From Xiphias gladius (taxonomy: Eukaryota; Chordata; Actinopteri; Istiophoriformes; Xiphiidae): DNA of 64,000 nt. The number at the start of each line of letters is the position of its first letter. The first letter of the stretch is position 1. This document shows positions 44,056-59,645 of this stretch, piece after piece. The stretch spans positions 17,697,423 through 17,761,422 of the forward strand of contig NC_053416.1 of assembly GCF_016859285.1 (NCBI RefSeq), in the 5' to 3' direction. The notes beneath the pieces are model-generated. The model saw nothing but the letters and a program-made list of their open reading frames with translations, had not been told where the DNA came from and made no database searches. A program made the position numbers and the translations under genes.

Positions 44056-45203
44056 ATTTCCTTGTTTCTTCTCTCCAACCCGTGTCGAGTTATCCAAAGA
44101 CAGAAACACTTTATTCAAATGTTGACTCTCGAAGCTATCTTCTTGCCCAAACGTGCGGTTTTGTTGGCCCCACAGTCTCAGTGTGCCAGACCAGTTCCCT
44201 GCAACCCCCGAGCTAAGATGCTACAGAAAACTACAAATCAATGATTGATTCCAAATAGCCCACTTATGATTTCCCCTATTATTCTCAAGTCTATTGAACC
44301 TTTTCAAAGGCTCCAAATGTTTACCCAACCTAAAGGGTAACAGAGAGGTGAAGTCCAGCCTTCAAATCGGCTTACTAACGTCTATAGACTTAATGCTATT
44401 TGTCACCTTTTGGCATTTTCTTTTGAACACTATGTCAATAATATCAAAGTGTTATTGATGGGGATTCAAGTCCCGTTTTGGCCTATCACTTCACCCTGTG
44501 TCTAGGGGATGATAGGAAAGTTGAAGGCACTGAGGGGTGAGGGTGCATCACTACATACTGACCTGAAGATGACCAGATTTACTGCCCGACCGATAAACCT
44601 GCCTATCTGACAACTGAGCCCAAAAGACTTGTCTTCATTTGTTAACAAATGTAAATCTGTTCATTGTCTGGCTTTTATCACCATGGTGATGAAGTACCAC
44701 TGCAGCCTTTTGGTCACCAGACAAAAAACACATGACCTAAAACTTTACACTAGACCACATGGTTTAGACTTCAGAACTAACTAAATAAATAAATAAGCAA
44801 AAAGTTTGTTTGAGCTACTTTAAGTCCGCCCAATGTCAAATTTATGGACATTTATGAACTCATACAGTAGTTTGTAATGGTGCTGTGCTGAATTACAATA
44901 TAGCTTTAGGTGTACAGTCTCATCTGTACAATTTAGTGATAATCTTATAGCTCTATCATAATGTTCGCAAGGTTTCTGAGTTTTTTCTTTTTTAATCGAG
45001 ACTGTGCACCTAAAAATATAATCTAATCCACTACAATCTATATCTTTAGAAGAATTGTAGATTCAACTCTTATACAGCCTCAACAAAAATAAACGATAAA
45101 AGCTTCACAAATTTTACAGAGCTATTGTACTGGATTTCACAGCTGCTGCATTTTGTCAAAATCCTGTAGATTACAGAACTACTAATACGTATTGAAATAT
45201 CGT

Positions 45204-45204
45204 G

Positions 45205-45229
<25 letters not shown>
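45204..45229. repeat. (TA)n microsatellite
   Basis: About 13 TA units, 385 bp downstream of claudin exon B on the coding strand. Confidence 0.93.
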
Positions 45230-45235
<6 letters not shown>

Positions 45236-45365
45236 TTTTTGTTAAGAATGGTCTATCTTAATGGGTTATCTAATAATTTGGAATTTCAAAGAAGAAAACC
45301 ACGTGCCTTAATCAGTCAAAGAATATAAAGGTGCATTTCTCTCAGTACGACAATACAGATTATAA

Positions 45366-45404
45366 AATGCATACTCAGCTATTACACACAGCTGAGTATG
45401 CATT
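45366..45404. repeat. Perfect 15-bp inverted repeat, 9-nt loop
   Basis: AATGCATACTCAGCT and its exact reverse complement are separated by nine bases, about 210 bp downstream of the claudin exon B donor. Confidence 0.9.
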
Positions 45405-45613
45405 AATCAGAGAAAAACAGAAAGACTACATAATAATGTGAAAAATATCAATAGAAGCCCAAGCAATTTGTTAATAATTACCACTAACAGTCACATTTTT
45501 TTTTTTTTTTTAAGAGCAGATTTGAATTAAGTGACTTCTCTAGGATCCTGTAATGTATAACTTTAGGATCATAAATACGCCATTAGACAATTAATTCTTC
45601 TACTTTTACGTAC

Positions 45614-45830
45614 CTGGGAGCGCAAAAAGGGATGGAAAGTCACGACAGTTATAGATCCCCGTTGAATCACTAGCACAAGACATCCATAGGTTTTCATAGA
45701 TTGTGGAGGTCGTAATTACGCTGCCATCTGTAGTAGATTCTTTCCAATACTGATCTTCTAGTGATATAAAAATCAATACCCAGCCTACAAAACCTAGAAA
45801 AAGTGCTATAACCTCGATGAATTCTTTCAT
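45614..45830 (-). CDS. cldn15: Alternative first coding exon B of the claudin-15-like gene
   Basis: A 217-bp exon, exactly the length of exon A, encoding MKEFIEVIALFLGFVGW onward, with TM1 and the complete first extracellular loop (W29, LW49, C52, C62, and E46, D55 and D64 retained). It ends in phase 1 with a consensus GTACGT donor, so it can splice to exon 2 at 42707 just as exon A does. No second set of exons 2-5 lies between it and exon A (44056-45613 holds no claudin sequence). Protein identity to exon A is about 46 of 72, concentrated in the second half. Intact frame, donor and key residues argue against a decayed exon. It is probably used from its own promoter, as in CLDN10. Use has not been shown by transcripts here. 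Confidence 0.8.
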
Positions 45831-45847
45831 CTTGAAGCTAGCTTTCT

Positions 45848-45860
45848 ATTAATAATTAGC
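45848..45860 (-). promoter_or_regulatory. HNF1-like site next to claudin exon B
   Basis: The coding strand reads GCTAATTATTAAT, 11 of 13 matches to the HNF1 consensus GTTAATNATTAAC, 18 bp upstream of the exon B ATG. HNF1b (tcf2) is known to control claudin-15 in the zebrafish gut. AT-rich DNA gives many chance matches. Confidence 0.3.
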
Positions 45861-47658
45861 AAAACTGAATAGATATTGCCTCTGTCAGGAGCTCTATTCA
45901 CAGCTTCTGTATCTGATATTCATTTTGGGAGTGTGAGAACTGAGTCAGGATTTTTTTCCTCATGCACTCAAACCTGGACTAATTTGAACATTGATTTGTT
46001 GGCTGTAGCTACATTATAAGTCTGCTATTCCCGCCCAAAATTGATGACATTTCACGTGCCTGGCACATTACCATAAAAATATAGGTATACAATGAGGTTT
46101 TTTTCTCTCTTTTGATTGGCCGTGGAGGTAGAGATAATCACTGGTAAAACACAGTATTAAATTCATGAGCCAAAAAGTTTAAAGGGCTGGAGTCATTTGG
46201 CACTGATTGCTTTGACTTGCTTTTGAAGCTTCTGCAGGAGACAGTTAACATAGAAATTCACTTTTTTGTAATAGTAGTAGTAGTGTTTTAAGAAGCCTCT
46301 CAAGAGCACTGTAGTGATAATTGCAAACTGTAACTACAGGCAGGATGAAATAAGTCAATCAGATTTAATGGTGTGGTGAATAATTCGGAAATGACTTATT
46401 GAAGTGATATTCATGTCTCACTGCAGGTGTGCTCTGTGTGTATCCTTTTTTGGTTGCGCACATCAACTTGTCCTCCTGCCCGTGTCCCTTTTTGAGGAAC
46501 TGGTAGCTTCTGATTTTTGAGAGGTGATTTCAAGTTGAGTGAGCAAATACTTATGGGGAAATACTGAAAAGAGGGCAGAGCAGTCACTGAAAGCTGGGAA
46601 AAAAGTGGTTGGTGGGTGATTTATTGAAGGCAGAAAGTGTCTATTTTAGTACTGGTTAAGCATTAACGAGTCTTCAACGGCACAAAAGATGCGTTGAAAT
46701 TCTTGCTCTTTGTAAATACATTTTTTTTGTATAGATTTAACAATGATGTCCTTTTGAATTGTGTTTACATAGTACAGTGGTGTCAACTAAAAGAAGCTGG
46801 ACAAAGGCCAGGTTGTTCTAGCACACCCTTATTATTAATTGGTGGTCTGTATACATTAGAGAACATATGGAAGTGTGCAAAAGTGTACCGATGTACATAC
46901 AGTACAATTTTATATTTACACTTTTAGACTACTGCATAAACCTGCTCAGTACTCAGTGGGGATGACTTTTAAAAGCAAAGATGTTTATACTTTGTTTGCT
47001 CAAGCAATTCTTTGTTTAGATGAAACCTCAAACTCATAATTTACAGTCTGTATCTTATCAAATGTGAATTCTCTTTTGCTAACAGGTAATCAGAGACACA
47101 GTTCAAAGTACTGTCATATACTTACAGTATTGAACAGATAATGAGGCTTTAACTCATAATCTTTTGTCTGTTAATATTTTATTTCCTTGCCCTTCCCTCA
47201 GTCAGCTGAAATATTTATTCAGTTGTGTCCGCGTTGACCTCCCTGCTTAAAGGGAAAGTTCACTTAAAACAAACCTGAAGTGGCTTTTGGTTTTCATCCT
47301 CTGACACTGGCTGTGGCCAAGAGACAACACTGGCATTAAGGTCCGTTAGGAACTGATTTTAGACACATCATCTACTTAACAAAGAGCAAATACATGTTTT
47401 TATTGTGATTACAATAATGTTCAATTTTTCAGTGATTCATTTCTAAATATCAAGTCAATTCATGAGCAAACTAGTTGTAGCTGACTGTTCAGAGGACCCT
47501 CTTTAAAGAATTATTATTATAATTTGGTATAACATTTTTAACATTTGATGTGTTAATCTACTGTGTATTACCTGGTCATAAATATGTGGTACATTTTCAC
47601 AGAGGGGTTGGATCTTGAAAAAGTTGCATTTTGTCCCATTCGACAGAAAAATGTGAGG

Positions 47659-47682
47659 TATTATTATTATTATTATTATTAT
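47659..47682. repeat. (ATT)n microsatellite
   Basis: Eight ATT units. Confidence 0.93.
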
Positions 47683-48435
47683 GGTTAATCTGCCTTAATT
47701 AGTAGGTCAGTGTTTGCAGGTGAACACTCAAGTTCCCATGAATACTCTAGTAAAATTTTTAAAATTTTTTATATCACTTATGTGTATGTGACAAAGAGAG
47801 CGAATACACTCACTTTATTTTTTTCTGAAATTACTTTAGCTATCCTTAAAATCTATTCATGTGACCTCTTCTATGTGACTATAAGAGCAGCAGCAGCAGT
47901 GAAGCGATTGACCACGTACTCACGATGCTGCACAACGTCAGCAACAATACCTGCGGTTAGGTACAAAAATGATAATGATCAGTAACAGAAAGAGTCTTGG
48001 TTGTTGATGACTCTAATAATTTAAAAATAATCAAACAAACCTTAGTGCAAATCTCCACTGAGCTAAATTTAGATTCGGATTCATGTGTGGGTTCAGTAAT
48101 GTGCTTTCAATAAAAGCTGTTTAAATAATGTGATCTTTGTATAACTTTGAACAATCAGTATTTGTTTGCTGTATGTGACAGAGTTTCGGTGAGGTCACTG
48201 CTTCAGTGCCTGGTCTTATTATTCAATACGCACGATAGCTAAGATCACAGCTGTCTGTGTCTGTGTGTCCGTCACTCTCTCTCAACGACACACATGTACA
48301 CAGAGAAGCTTGAAAAATCATTTCTTTGCATGGCAGACCATTACGTAGTTGCCGGGCTTGTGTAATGCAGCATTTCATGTGATTTACAAGATATTTACTA
48401 GCGGTATGGTTCTGTGGATGACAGTTTTGGATTCT

Positions 48436-48720
48436 CATGAAATTTTGTACAGACATACATGGTCCTCTGAGGATGAATAATAACTCCGGTGCTCTTGTTT
48501 GCAACAACTATTGGATGGATTGTCATTATACTTCCTACAGATATCCATGTCTCCCTCAGGATGAATTGTGATAACTTTAGTGAACTCTTAACTTTCCATC
48601 TAGTGCACCAAGAGGTCAAAAATTTAAATTTGTCCTGTACTTTGATGTATGACCTAATACCTACAAACTGATGTTCCCATCAGCCTCGGCTGTACTGCTA
48701 AATTAGCAAATATTGGCTTG
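48436..48720 (-). repeat. Second copy of the same dispersed repeat, reversed
   Basis: The reverse complement gives GAGGCTGATGGGAACATCAG, an AGGTATTAGGTCAT stretch, TTCATCCTGAGGGAGACATG, GACAATCCATCCAATAGTTG and CAAAATTTCATGAGAATCC, in the family's order. It includes the central part missing from the 16.6-17.5 kb copy. It produces several spurious overlapping open frames. Confidence 0.6.
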
Positions 48721-50268
48721 TTACCACACATTAAACTATTTTGTGATGTAAATTCTCCATCAAAAACCAAGCACTGGCTATTTGGCTCTAGATTAGACAT
48801 TTCAAAGTAAATGTCTAACTCTCTTGATACAACAGAGTAAAATAGGGGGGTCACAATTAATTTGTTTATAATTCAGTTTCTCCATTGAAAATGTTGCTGC
48901 CTTCACATCAGTAGGATACATTTTGAAGTCACAGATACTATGAATGTGATGACTGATGTCCAGCATCTTTTAGCAGAAACTTTGAAGATGAAAATAAGGT
49001 CTACTCCCAGTGGTTGGAGCATAACTATTTTTGGATTTTGTGCCATTATGTTTAAGTACAATGGTCATTCTTCAGATTCAAAGTTGAATTTATCTGGGAG
49101 ACATTTGAATATGATGTTACATTCACTTTTACTGCTGGATTGTTCTTAATGTTACTTTACAATTCATTTTTAAGGTCAGATCAACAATGTGCCATTGTTT
49201 AACAAGTTATTCTAACCTTAAACAGGTGTGGTTTTGATTTCAGTTATTATTTGACCAAAACAGAAATTTGTAGTATTGTTACATCACGTCAGTTTTGTAT
49301 ATGATATAGAAAATGTGGTTTTACCGTGGTTTGATATGCAGGCTGGTTTATGCATTTATAAAGTTACAGTTTCAACCTAGCATGATAATAAAAACTTTGA
49401 TTTTTGCTGGAACTTGAATTCATTGTCAAGTTTGCTCGAGGTCATTTTCAAATTTTCATATCGTCAGAGTAGGTTATGGATCAATAATTGATGTAAACAG
49501 ATAACTGAGTCTAACTGAGATCAGTATCTGTTTTTTTAAGACGGAGCTGGGAACAAGAAAACATGTATAACACAAGACACACAAGCACAATTCAAATACA
49601 CATTAATGGATACAATATTGAGAGTTCAAAATCAGAGAATACAGTTACAAGTAACATTTATAGGGTCTTGGCAAAAATGTTTTAAAATTTTCAAATATAG
49701 TTTTTTAAATTTCAACATCTTTGTCATTCTTTTTTCAACCAGCATAGTCTTACTCAGTTTTTCTCAGTTAAGACTATCCTACCTTTTGCAATTTATGACA
49801 AGTACAATTTATTATTTTAATTTTTCTTCTGTTTTCTTTTTTTGTCTTTTCTGTTTGTTGAGAGCCTAATACAAACACACCGATGTGGCCAGTAAAGCCA
49901 CAGAAAGGAGAACCAACACATACATTTGTGCTTTGCAAAATTTTATTAATTGCTTTTAACTCGTATATCTACAGTGTTTGCCCTAATAATAATCTAAAGG
50001 TTATTCGTTAAATAACAAATAAAGAAAGAGTAATTACATAACATTACAATGACAAAATAGCGGCTTCACTTTGATCCGAATCATTTATGTTAGATAAACA
50101 TTGCATGTGCTTTCTATACAAAATAGTTTTTATTCAATTTGTCTGTATTTACCAAAAGAAAATAAGTCAGTTATTAGTGAAACTGTATTTATAGTGTTAC
50201 ATAATATTTAAACTGTGTAATATTTCACAATGCTGCCTCTTTTACAGTAAATATACTATAAATATTAC

Positions 50269-50294
50269 ATATATATATATATATATATATATAT
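50269..50294. repeat. (AT)n microsatellite
   Basis: About 13 AT units in the grk1 3' flank, probably in its 3' UTR. Confidence 0.93.
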
Positions 50295-50443
50295 GATGTA
50301 TACACAGGAGTAAATAGCACCAATTGAGCACATACTAAATTTAGTATTAGTATTTAATTACAACATATTGTCATTTAAATTTTTAGTAGTTAAATTGCAA
50401 TAGATATTCCTTCCTCTGCTCTGTTGCCATCTGTTGCTCTAAC

Positions 50444-54352
<3,909 letters not shown>

Positions 54353-54366
54353 GGCTGCACCTGTGT

Positions 54367-56196
54367 CTGTGGCACACACAAAACCGAGAAAAAAGAAAAA
54401 ATTCTCCAGTTTGCTTCCAGCAGTTGGTTTTACAATGTAACCATCATTTGTTGTGCTAGTTACCGCTTCTAATTTCCTTCTATTTCCATATTATGAGGGC
54501 CATAAAGCTTCATCAAGTCCATAACACCAGGACTGGAACTCCTATAATATTCACTGTACAGTCTATGAGTTTTTGTTCTGATGAAAATTCATAATGGGTT
54601 TTTAAAGGAACCTCTTCAGTCATTATGGCCAATGAGACTCTTTACCAGAAGATCTGATGATAGCAGTCTTTACATTTTCATCTTTTGGGGATGCATTTTC
54701 ATTAAATCTGTCATCACATTGTATCCTTAATGTCTTTACTCGGATTTTTCTTTTATTGTCTTTCACAGTTAAAACACATTCAATTACTCTTTGTCCAAAA
54801 TGCCATAGACTGAAAGAGGCTGATTGATTTTCTTTTCTTGTTATACTTGAATATGGTGTTATTCTCATGTTATTATAGTGTATGTAATCATTCATCAATA
54901 TTGGGTGCATTCCACGGGTTATTTTGTTTGATCATGTGCTTTGTCAGTCTACTAGTTTCCTTGGGTGTGCCTCATGTACAGAGCCTTTCTCTGTGCACTT
55001 ACTGGTTGAGAGAGTGATAATGATTGCATAATAACTTTTTCTAGATACTAGATACAAAATATTAAAGGTGAAGAAAGAAGAACGTTGTGATATGCTGCAC
55101 TCTGCTGTTCAAAAGACAAAAGTTGCTGAAGAGGGCTTTTTATTTCAGAAGCCACAGGCAGAGCATGAAATTAGGCTTGTGTGTACTTGCATGTGTGCAC
55201 TCTCATGAAAGGTAAAGGATTTGGGTAGCTGAAAGCCCAGGAAGGAGAGCATTGCCTCAAACTGGGGAGCCCAATTTTTTTTTCGCTTCCTCAGCCTGGT
55301 TCCCTTCTGTCTTTTCCATTCTGCACATCAACTCCCCGATGTTACAAACTACTAACGGTCGAGTTCCCTTTTTGATCATATACTGTAGACAGAAGAAATG
55401 TCGTAATTTATTTGACCTACTGTCTGGGGAATTCTCGTCATCTTTTGTATTAGATTTCTCTTCATATTATTGAGCAATGGTGAAAGAAAAGGGACTTTTA
55501 GAAAGAAACTTATGCTTGTTAACCCTGAAGGACTGAAACCAAAATATGGAAGTATAAGAGTGTTAAAAACATAACCACTACATCTCTACTGGAATATCTC
55601 AATATGATCTCATAATGCATGTTGGGCCCTTCATGTGCAGATCATGGCATTTATGTTGAAAAATACACCTCCCTGCAACAAAATGGGACAAGAAACATAA
55701 AGTGTTTTAAGTCTTTCTGGGTGTGAATTTCATTTGTATAAGCTGCTCTCTCTTGACTTGGTACATCTGGTACCGAAAGTGATACTGTTGGCTGTGTAGG
55801 ATCTTTCCCGACTCTGCATAATCCAATTAACACTGACTCTTGATACCAGATAGATGCAAATAGAACAAATAGATGATTGACCTCATTGTAAATCAACCTA
55901 CATTTTTAGAAATGCTCTTAAATGTGTTTAAATAGGTGGAAGTCTCAAACAAAAGTGATGATCTCATCACGTATAAAATGTTTTTGTTGGTCCTTGTGGA
56001 CTTAAGTGGAGCTTTTACAATATAAAAAGCAAGCCACCTTTATATGATTTGATCTTGATTGAGGGAATATTTAATGTAAGATTTTATAGTAAAAGCAATA
56101 AATGATGTCAGCAGGCTCCAAAGTACGTTCTACTTAAAAAGACAGTATTTTTGATACCATTTACAGTATAATAAATAGTGACGTAACAGCACTCAC
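54367..56196 (-). other. grk1: Probable grk1 5' intron
   Basis: Lies between the inferred noncoding exon and the first coding exon. No coding sequence or known repeat was recognised. Confidence 0.45.
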
Positions 56197-56370
56197 CTTA
56201 CTTTCTTTGCTGTAGCAGGCAGTCAAATGAGGACTTAAATGCAATAAATTAAATCCAGCTTGGTAATATCCAACATATATTTTCTTCTCTTCTTTGCTCC
56301 CTTTTCTTCCATCAGCCAGAACAAATAGGAATCGTCTCTCTCCGCTCAGTCTTTGAAAGGTTGTGTCCAG
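56197..56370 (-). other. grk1: Probable grk1 5' noncoding exon
   Basis: On the minus strand a good donor (AAG then GTGAGT) follows position 56197. The coding exon is preceded by a pyrimidine-rich tract and CCACAG acceptor (exon start 54366), 14 nt before the ATG at 54352. Together they suggest a noncoding first exon and an intron of about 1.8 kb. The right limit (transcription start) is an estimate. No open frame of note is present. Confidence 0.42.
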
Positions 56371-56450
56371 GGTGTGTTGGAAAGGTTGGGGCTTCAGGTC
56401 GAGGTTTACTCTGCACCTGAAATCCTACTTGGTGGTTTATTGGCTGGTGA

Positions 56451-56456
56451 GGATTA
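56451..56456 (-). promoter_or_regulatory. OTX/CRX-type homeobox site TAATCC upstream of grk1
   Basis: GGATTA on the plus strand reads TAATCC on the grk1 strand, the core bound by CRX and OTX2 at photoreceptor promoters. It lies about 250 bp upstream of the inferred noncoding-exon donor, so it could sit in the promoter. A six-base motif occurs often by chance; only the position makes it noteworthy. Confidence 0.3.
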
Positions 56457-59429
56457 CACCCTGACATTACTGGAGGGAGCAACTTGGCAGAAGCTATTAG
56501 TGTAACTCAGCAGCAGCAGTGATTACTGATGAGGACTCCTGTTCTAACTAGTTCATTTAACTGTTAAATACAGAATTCATGCTTTTCATTTCAAGGACAG
56601 CACATTTCATATAAAGAAGGGCAAAAAATATGAACGTTGACTCTTAATTAATAATATTCTTAATTGATATTTTTCCTATTTTCCTTGTCCAAGCTGCTAT
56701 GTTTCGAATCATACCGATGAGCAATAACGAAGGCTGAGATACACGGCAAAGTAAAATCACCACAATTTTGACTTTGTTTTTGCCACACAGTCTGTTGACT
56801 GACAGTCCAGTTCAGAAGCAGGCTGCACATTGAAAGTGGATTATCTCCCGTAGGTGTCTAAGAGCACAACGCTGCTATCACAAGTGGTAACATGATCTTT
56901 GAACTGTTGCACGTCTGTATGAGCTTAAATGTATGAGAAAATACCGTTTACATTCATCGTGGATGTTGCATGTGAATCCAGAACTTTACAAAAGTATTCA
57001 TACGTGCACGAGCAAAGGAGAAAGAAATTATGTGGGTACATTTCAGGTGAGAGGGTTTAGTGGGTGGTTAAGGAAAGGGAGAAGAGGGATTTAGATTATG
57101 TAGCTAAAGAGGAAGGAAACGGTGCCAAACAGCGACCAAACTATACCAGAGCACCTGTTTAAGGTGGTGTTTGTAATGACAAACACAAAGATGCTTGCAT
57201 TAGCAATTAGCTGCTGGAAATAGGCAATGAAATTATGTGTGGAAAAGAAGGGGAAATTCACAGAAGCCAATATGCAAAGGCTGCTGCACTGCCATGCTGT
57301 GGTTTGCACAGGCAGACTAACACATACTGAGTCTCCTAGGAAGTCATTTGCGGTATTTTACAGATCCTTATTTGCAACAGAGTTTCGGTCTGTGTAACAC
57401 TCAACTCAGAATGATGTACTCTTAATTTTTAGCTTCAAAATGTAACAAAGTTAATCCTACATTCTTACAGGGTAGAAGACATGATTGCGACTGTAATTCT
57501 CTTCATCAGTTTAGTGTGTCTGTGCCATATCAACCACAAAAACTTTGTTTTTATTCAAAACACTAAAACTTATCTCAATCACTGGTAAGTGAAATCATCT
57601 AAATACATTAAACTGACCACTGATAACATTACTGTAAACAAACATTTACACTACTGTAACAGAAGATCAATACATGGCAACATTCTGACAGTAGTCAATA
57701 GGCAAGAAATATAGCATTTCTTTTTCAATTTTTTCCCCATACATTTCAAATGTATGGCAGTGAATGGTGGTGAAGTAATTATGTTGCAATACCAATCATG
57801 TTATGACAATCATGTCAAAGTGAGAGGAAAACGTTGACAAACAAATGTTGCACTGATTCATTGTGATCTGTGCACTTAGTAATAAGCACAGAAACGTGTG
57901 CTAATATAAGGTGTCTGTATTCTGAGGACTGAACATGTGATTAAGAGTTTTTAATTTTGCACGAACATTCAGCCTCTTGTGTTTAAGTTTAAGAATTTAT
58001 CAAGTCAGTCTGGCTCGTTGCATTAAGAGTTTTGCACATTCGAGACTCTGTTGTGAGAGATGAGCCAAGGTGATCGTAAAATACTGTAGAACGTATTGAT
58101 GTGTGCAGATTGTAAAAAGTTAAAAAAGAAAATAATTAAATGGTGTGACGGAGAACTATGGAAAGAAGGTTTTTTTTCAAAGTGGAAACATCATTTCCAA
58201 AATCACACCTACCTGAGGCATTTCCAGTCATATAGAGAGAATCCCCTCAAGATTACACTCAGGTGTAGATAAATAAATCTATCAGTGTTCACATTACTTT
58301 AAAATGATTCCACATTTAACATGTAAAAGAAATGATCTGCTCCACATGCACACCTGACTGAGTTTCAATTAACTAACAAAGTTCTAAACGTTCCAACATC
58401 AGAAACTGTCAGGAAAATTAGGATTTTGGGCCAGACAGGACTATTGTACAATATTCTGTGCATAGAAAGGCACATTTATTTTGAAAGAAAAACAGATTGA
58501 GCAAAGGTAAGACAACACCAAACAAACAGGTGGCTCAGCAGAAGAAACCTTTGAACCAAAACATAAAATGTAGTCCTATTCAGGCCTGTTTAAGCCCCTT
58601 TTCCTGTCCTGTGCTTTAGGCTGGAGCTGTTCAAAAGACCCTGAGCATAAATCCTATTTAAAGAGGGCAGAGGCGAAACAGATTTTACTCTCTCGTCTAA
58701 TCCAGCTCAGTGACGAAGAACAAACCCACCCAGACAGGGAGATTAGTCTGTAGCTCAATGATACTGATACCTGCATAGATCTAACTGCTGCCCCTTCATC
58801 TGACAAGTCAAAAGCTGAGATCCCAGAAATAGTGTCACTACACCTTAATCACCTGCAAAGAAATCAATATCAAACATCATCCCCTTGTACTTGTACTTCC
58901 ACCATTGTGCTGCTACAATTTTATCATTCTCAAATGATTTCACTAAATAATGACGTGTTGGTCTTTTACTATGCTTTTAAGGCGAGTGTATAATCTTTTC
59001 CTGTTAATTCGGTGTAAAGTAAAAGTCCCATTACGTTCGCAGACACACTGGAGCTGTCAAGTTGTCAGTGATCCTGAGCTGAGCTGTAACTGCTCTTCAG
59101 ATGATTAAACAGAGATGTGGTTAAAAACAGCACTGGAAGTCACTGTGGTCCCTCAGACAATAATCTCTAATTGATCTGCCCTGCTGACCCAGTATTTACC
59201 TAATAGCAATACTGATGAATGTGTGTCAAATAGATATAGATAGATAGAGATAGATTGAAAAACGTGTGAGATTTTGCTTTTATAAATTGACTGTGCGAAA
59301 ATGAAAGCATGTTATCATTGTTATTATTATTTAATAGTTAATAGTGTTGAAAGAGAAACTCTGCATTACAGCCTTATTGAACAACCTGCCGTCCACTAAA
59401 AGAGGATAGAAACCAGTCTCTCCCACTGA
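56457..59429. other. Divergent intergenic region between grk1 and slc25a35
   Basis: Upstream DNA of two divergent genes, with no exon recognised. It holds a GATA-type tetramer microsatellite at 59230-59255 and may contain photoreceptor enhancers that cannot be identified from one sequence. Confidence 0.6.
59230..59255. repeat. (GATA)n-type microsatellite
   Basis: Short imperfect AGAT/GATA array. Confidence 0.85.
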
Positions 59430-59645
59430 CGTACCGGTCCCATCCCTGGATCTATAAGAAGAACTGGATATGCTGCGGCAACATGGCCGCCCATTCTTTT
59501 ATTTTTCAACCAGCCATCCATCGGAACCGCCCTTAACAAATCCAGGGTTAGAGAGCCGTTCTCATTGGCTGAGAACATGAGCCTGTGGTACCGATCTCCA
59601 AGATGAGATGTTCAGGGGACGGATAACCTGCGCGGCCAATGCTTT
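59430..59645 (+). promoter_or_regulatory. Promoter-like block upstream of slc25a35
   Basis: An isolated CpG-bearing block in AT-rich DNA. It has a YY1-type CAACATGGCCGCC near 59478-59490, an inverted CCAAT box (ATTGG, 59564-59568), a second CCAAT (59636-59640) and a TATAAG near 59452. It lies about 0.8 kb before the slc25a35 ATG and could be its distal promoter or a divergent promoter. Part of it (the TATAAGAAG stretch) loosely recalls dispersed fish repeats, so a repeat origin is possible. Confidence 0.35.

Larger units (their letters stand above)
44056..45613 (-). other. cldn15: Interval between the two claudin first exons
   Basis: Holds the promoter and leader of exon A and the downstream intron of exon B. 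It contains a 15-bp perfect inverted repeat at 45366-45404 and a TA microsatellite at 45204-45229. No extra claudin exons were found on either strand. Confidence 0.75.
45861..50443. other. Intergenic region between claudin and grk1
   Basis: 4.6 kb that includes the claudin exon B upstream region and the grk1 3' flank. It contains an ATT microsatellite at 47659-47682, a dispersed repeat at 48436-48720 and a TA run at 50269-50294. Minus-strand AATAAA signals at 50129-50134 and 49942-49947 could end grk1. No gene was seen. Confidence 0.6.

Noticed and set aside
45614-45830. Claudin exon B as a dead leftover of a lost tandem claudin gene
   Set aside because: The frame, splice donor, signature residues and exact exon length are intact, and no decayed exons 2-5 are found nearby. 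The idea remains possible without transcript data.
47240-47290. AAGGGAAAGTTCACTT word resembling a common fish repeat end
   Set aside because: Too short to define an element or its limits.
48223-48671. Cluster of short overlapping frames
   Set aside because: They lie in a dispersed repeat and have no conserved domain.
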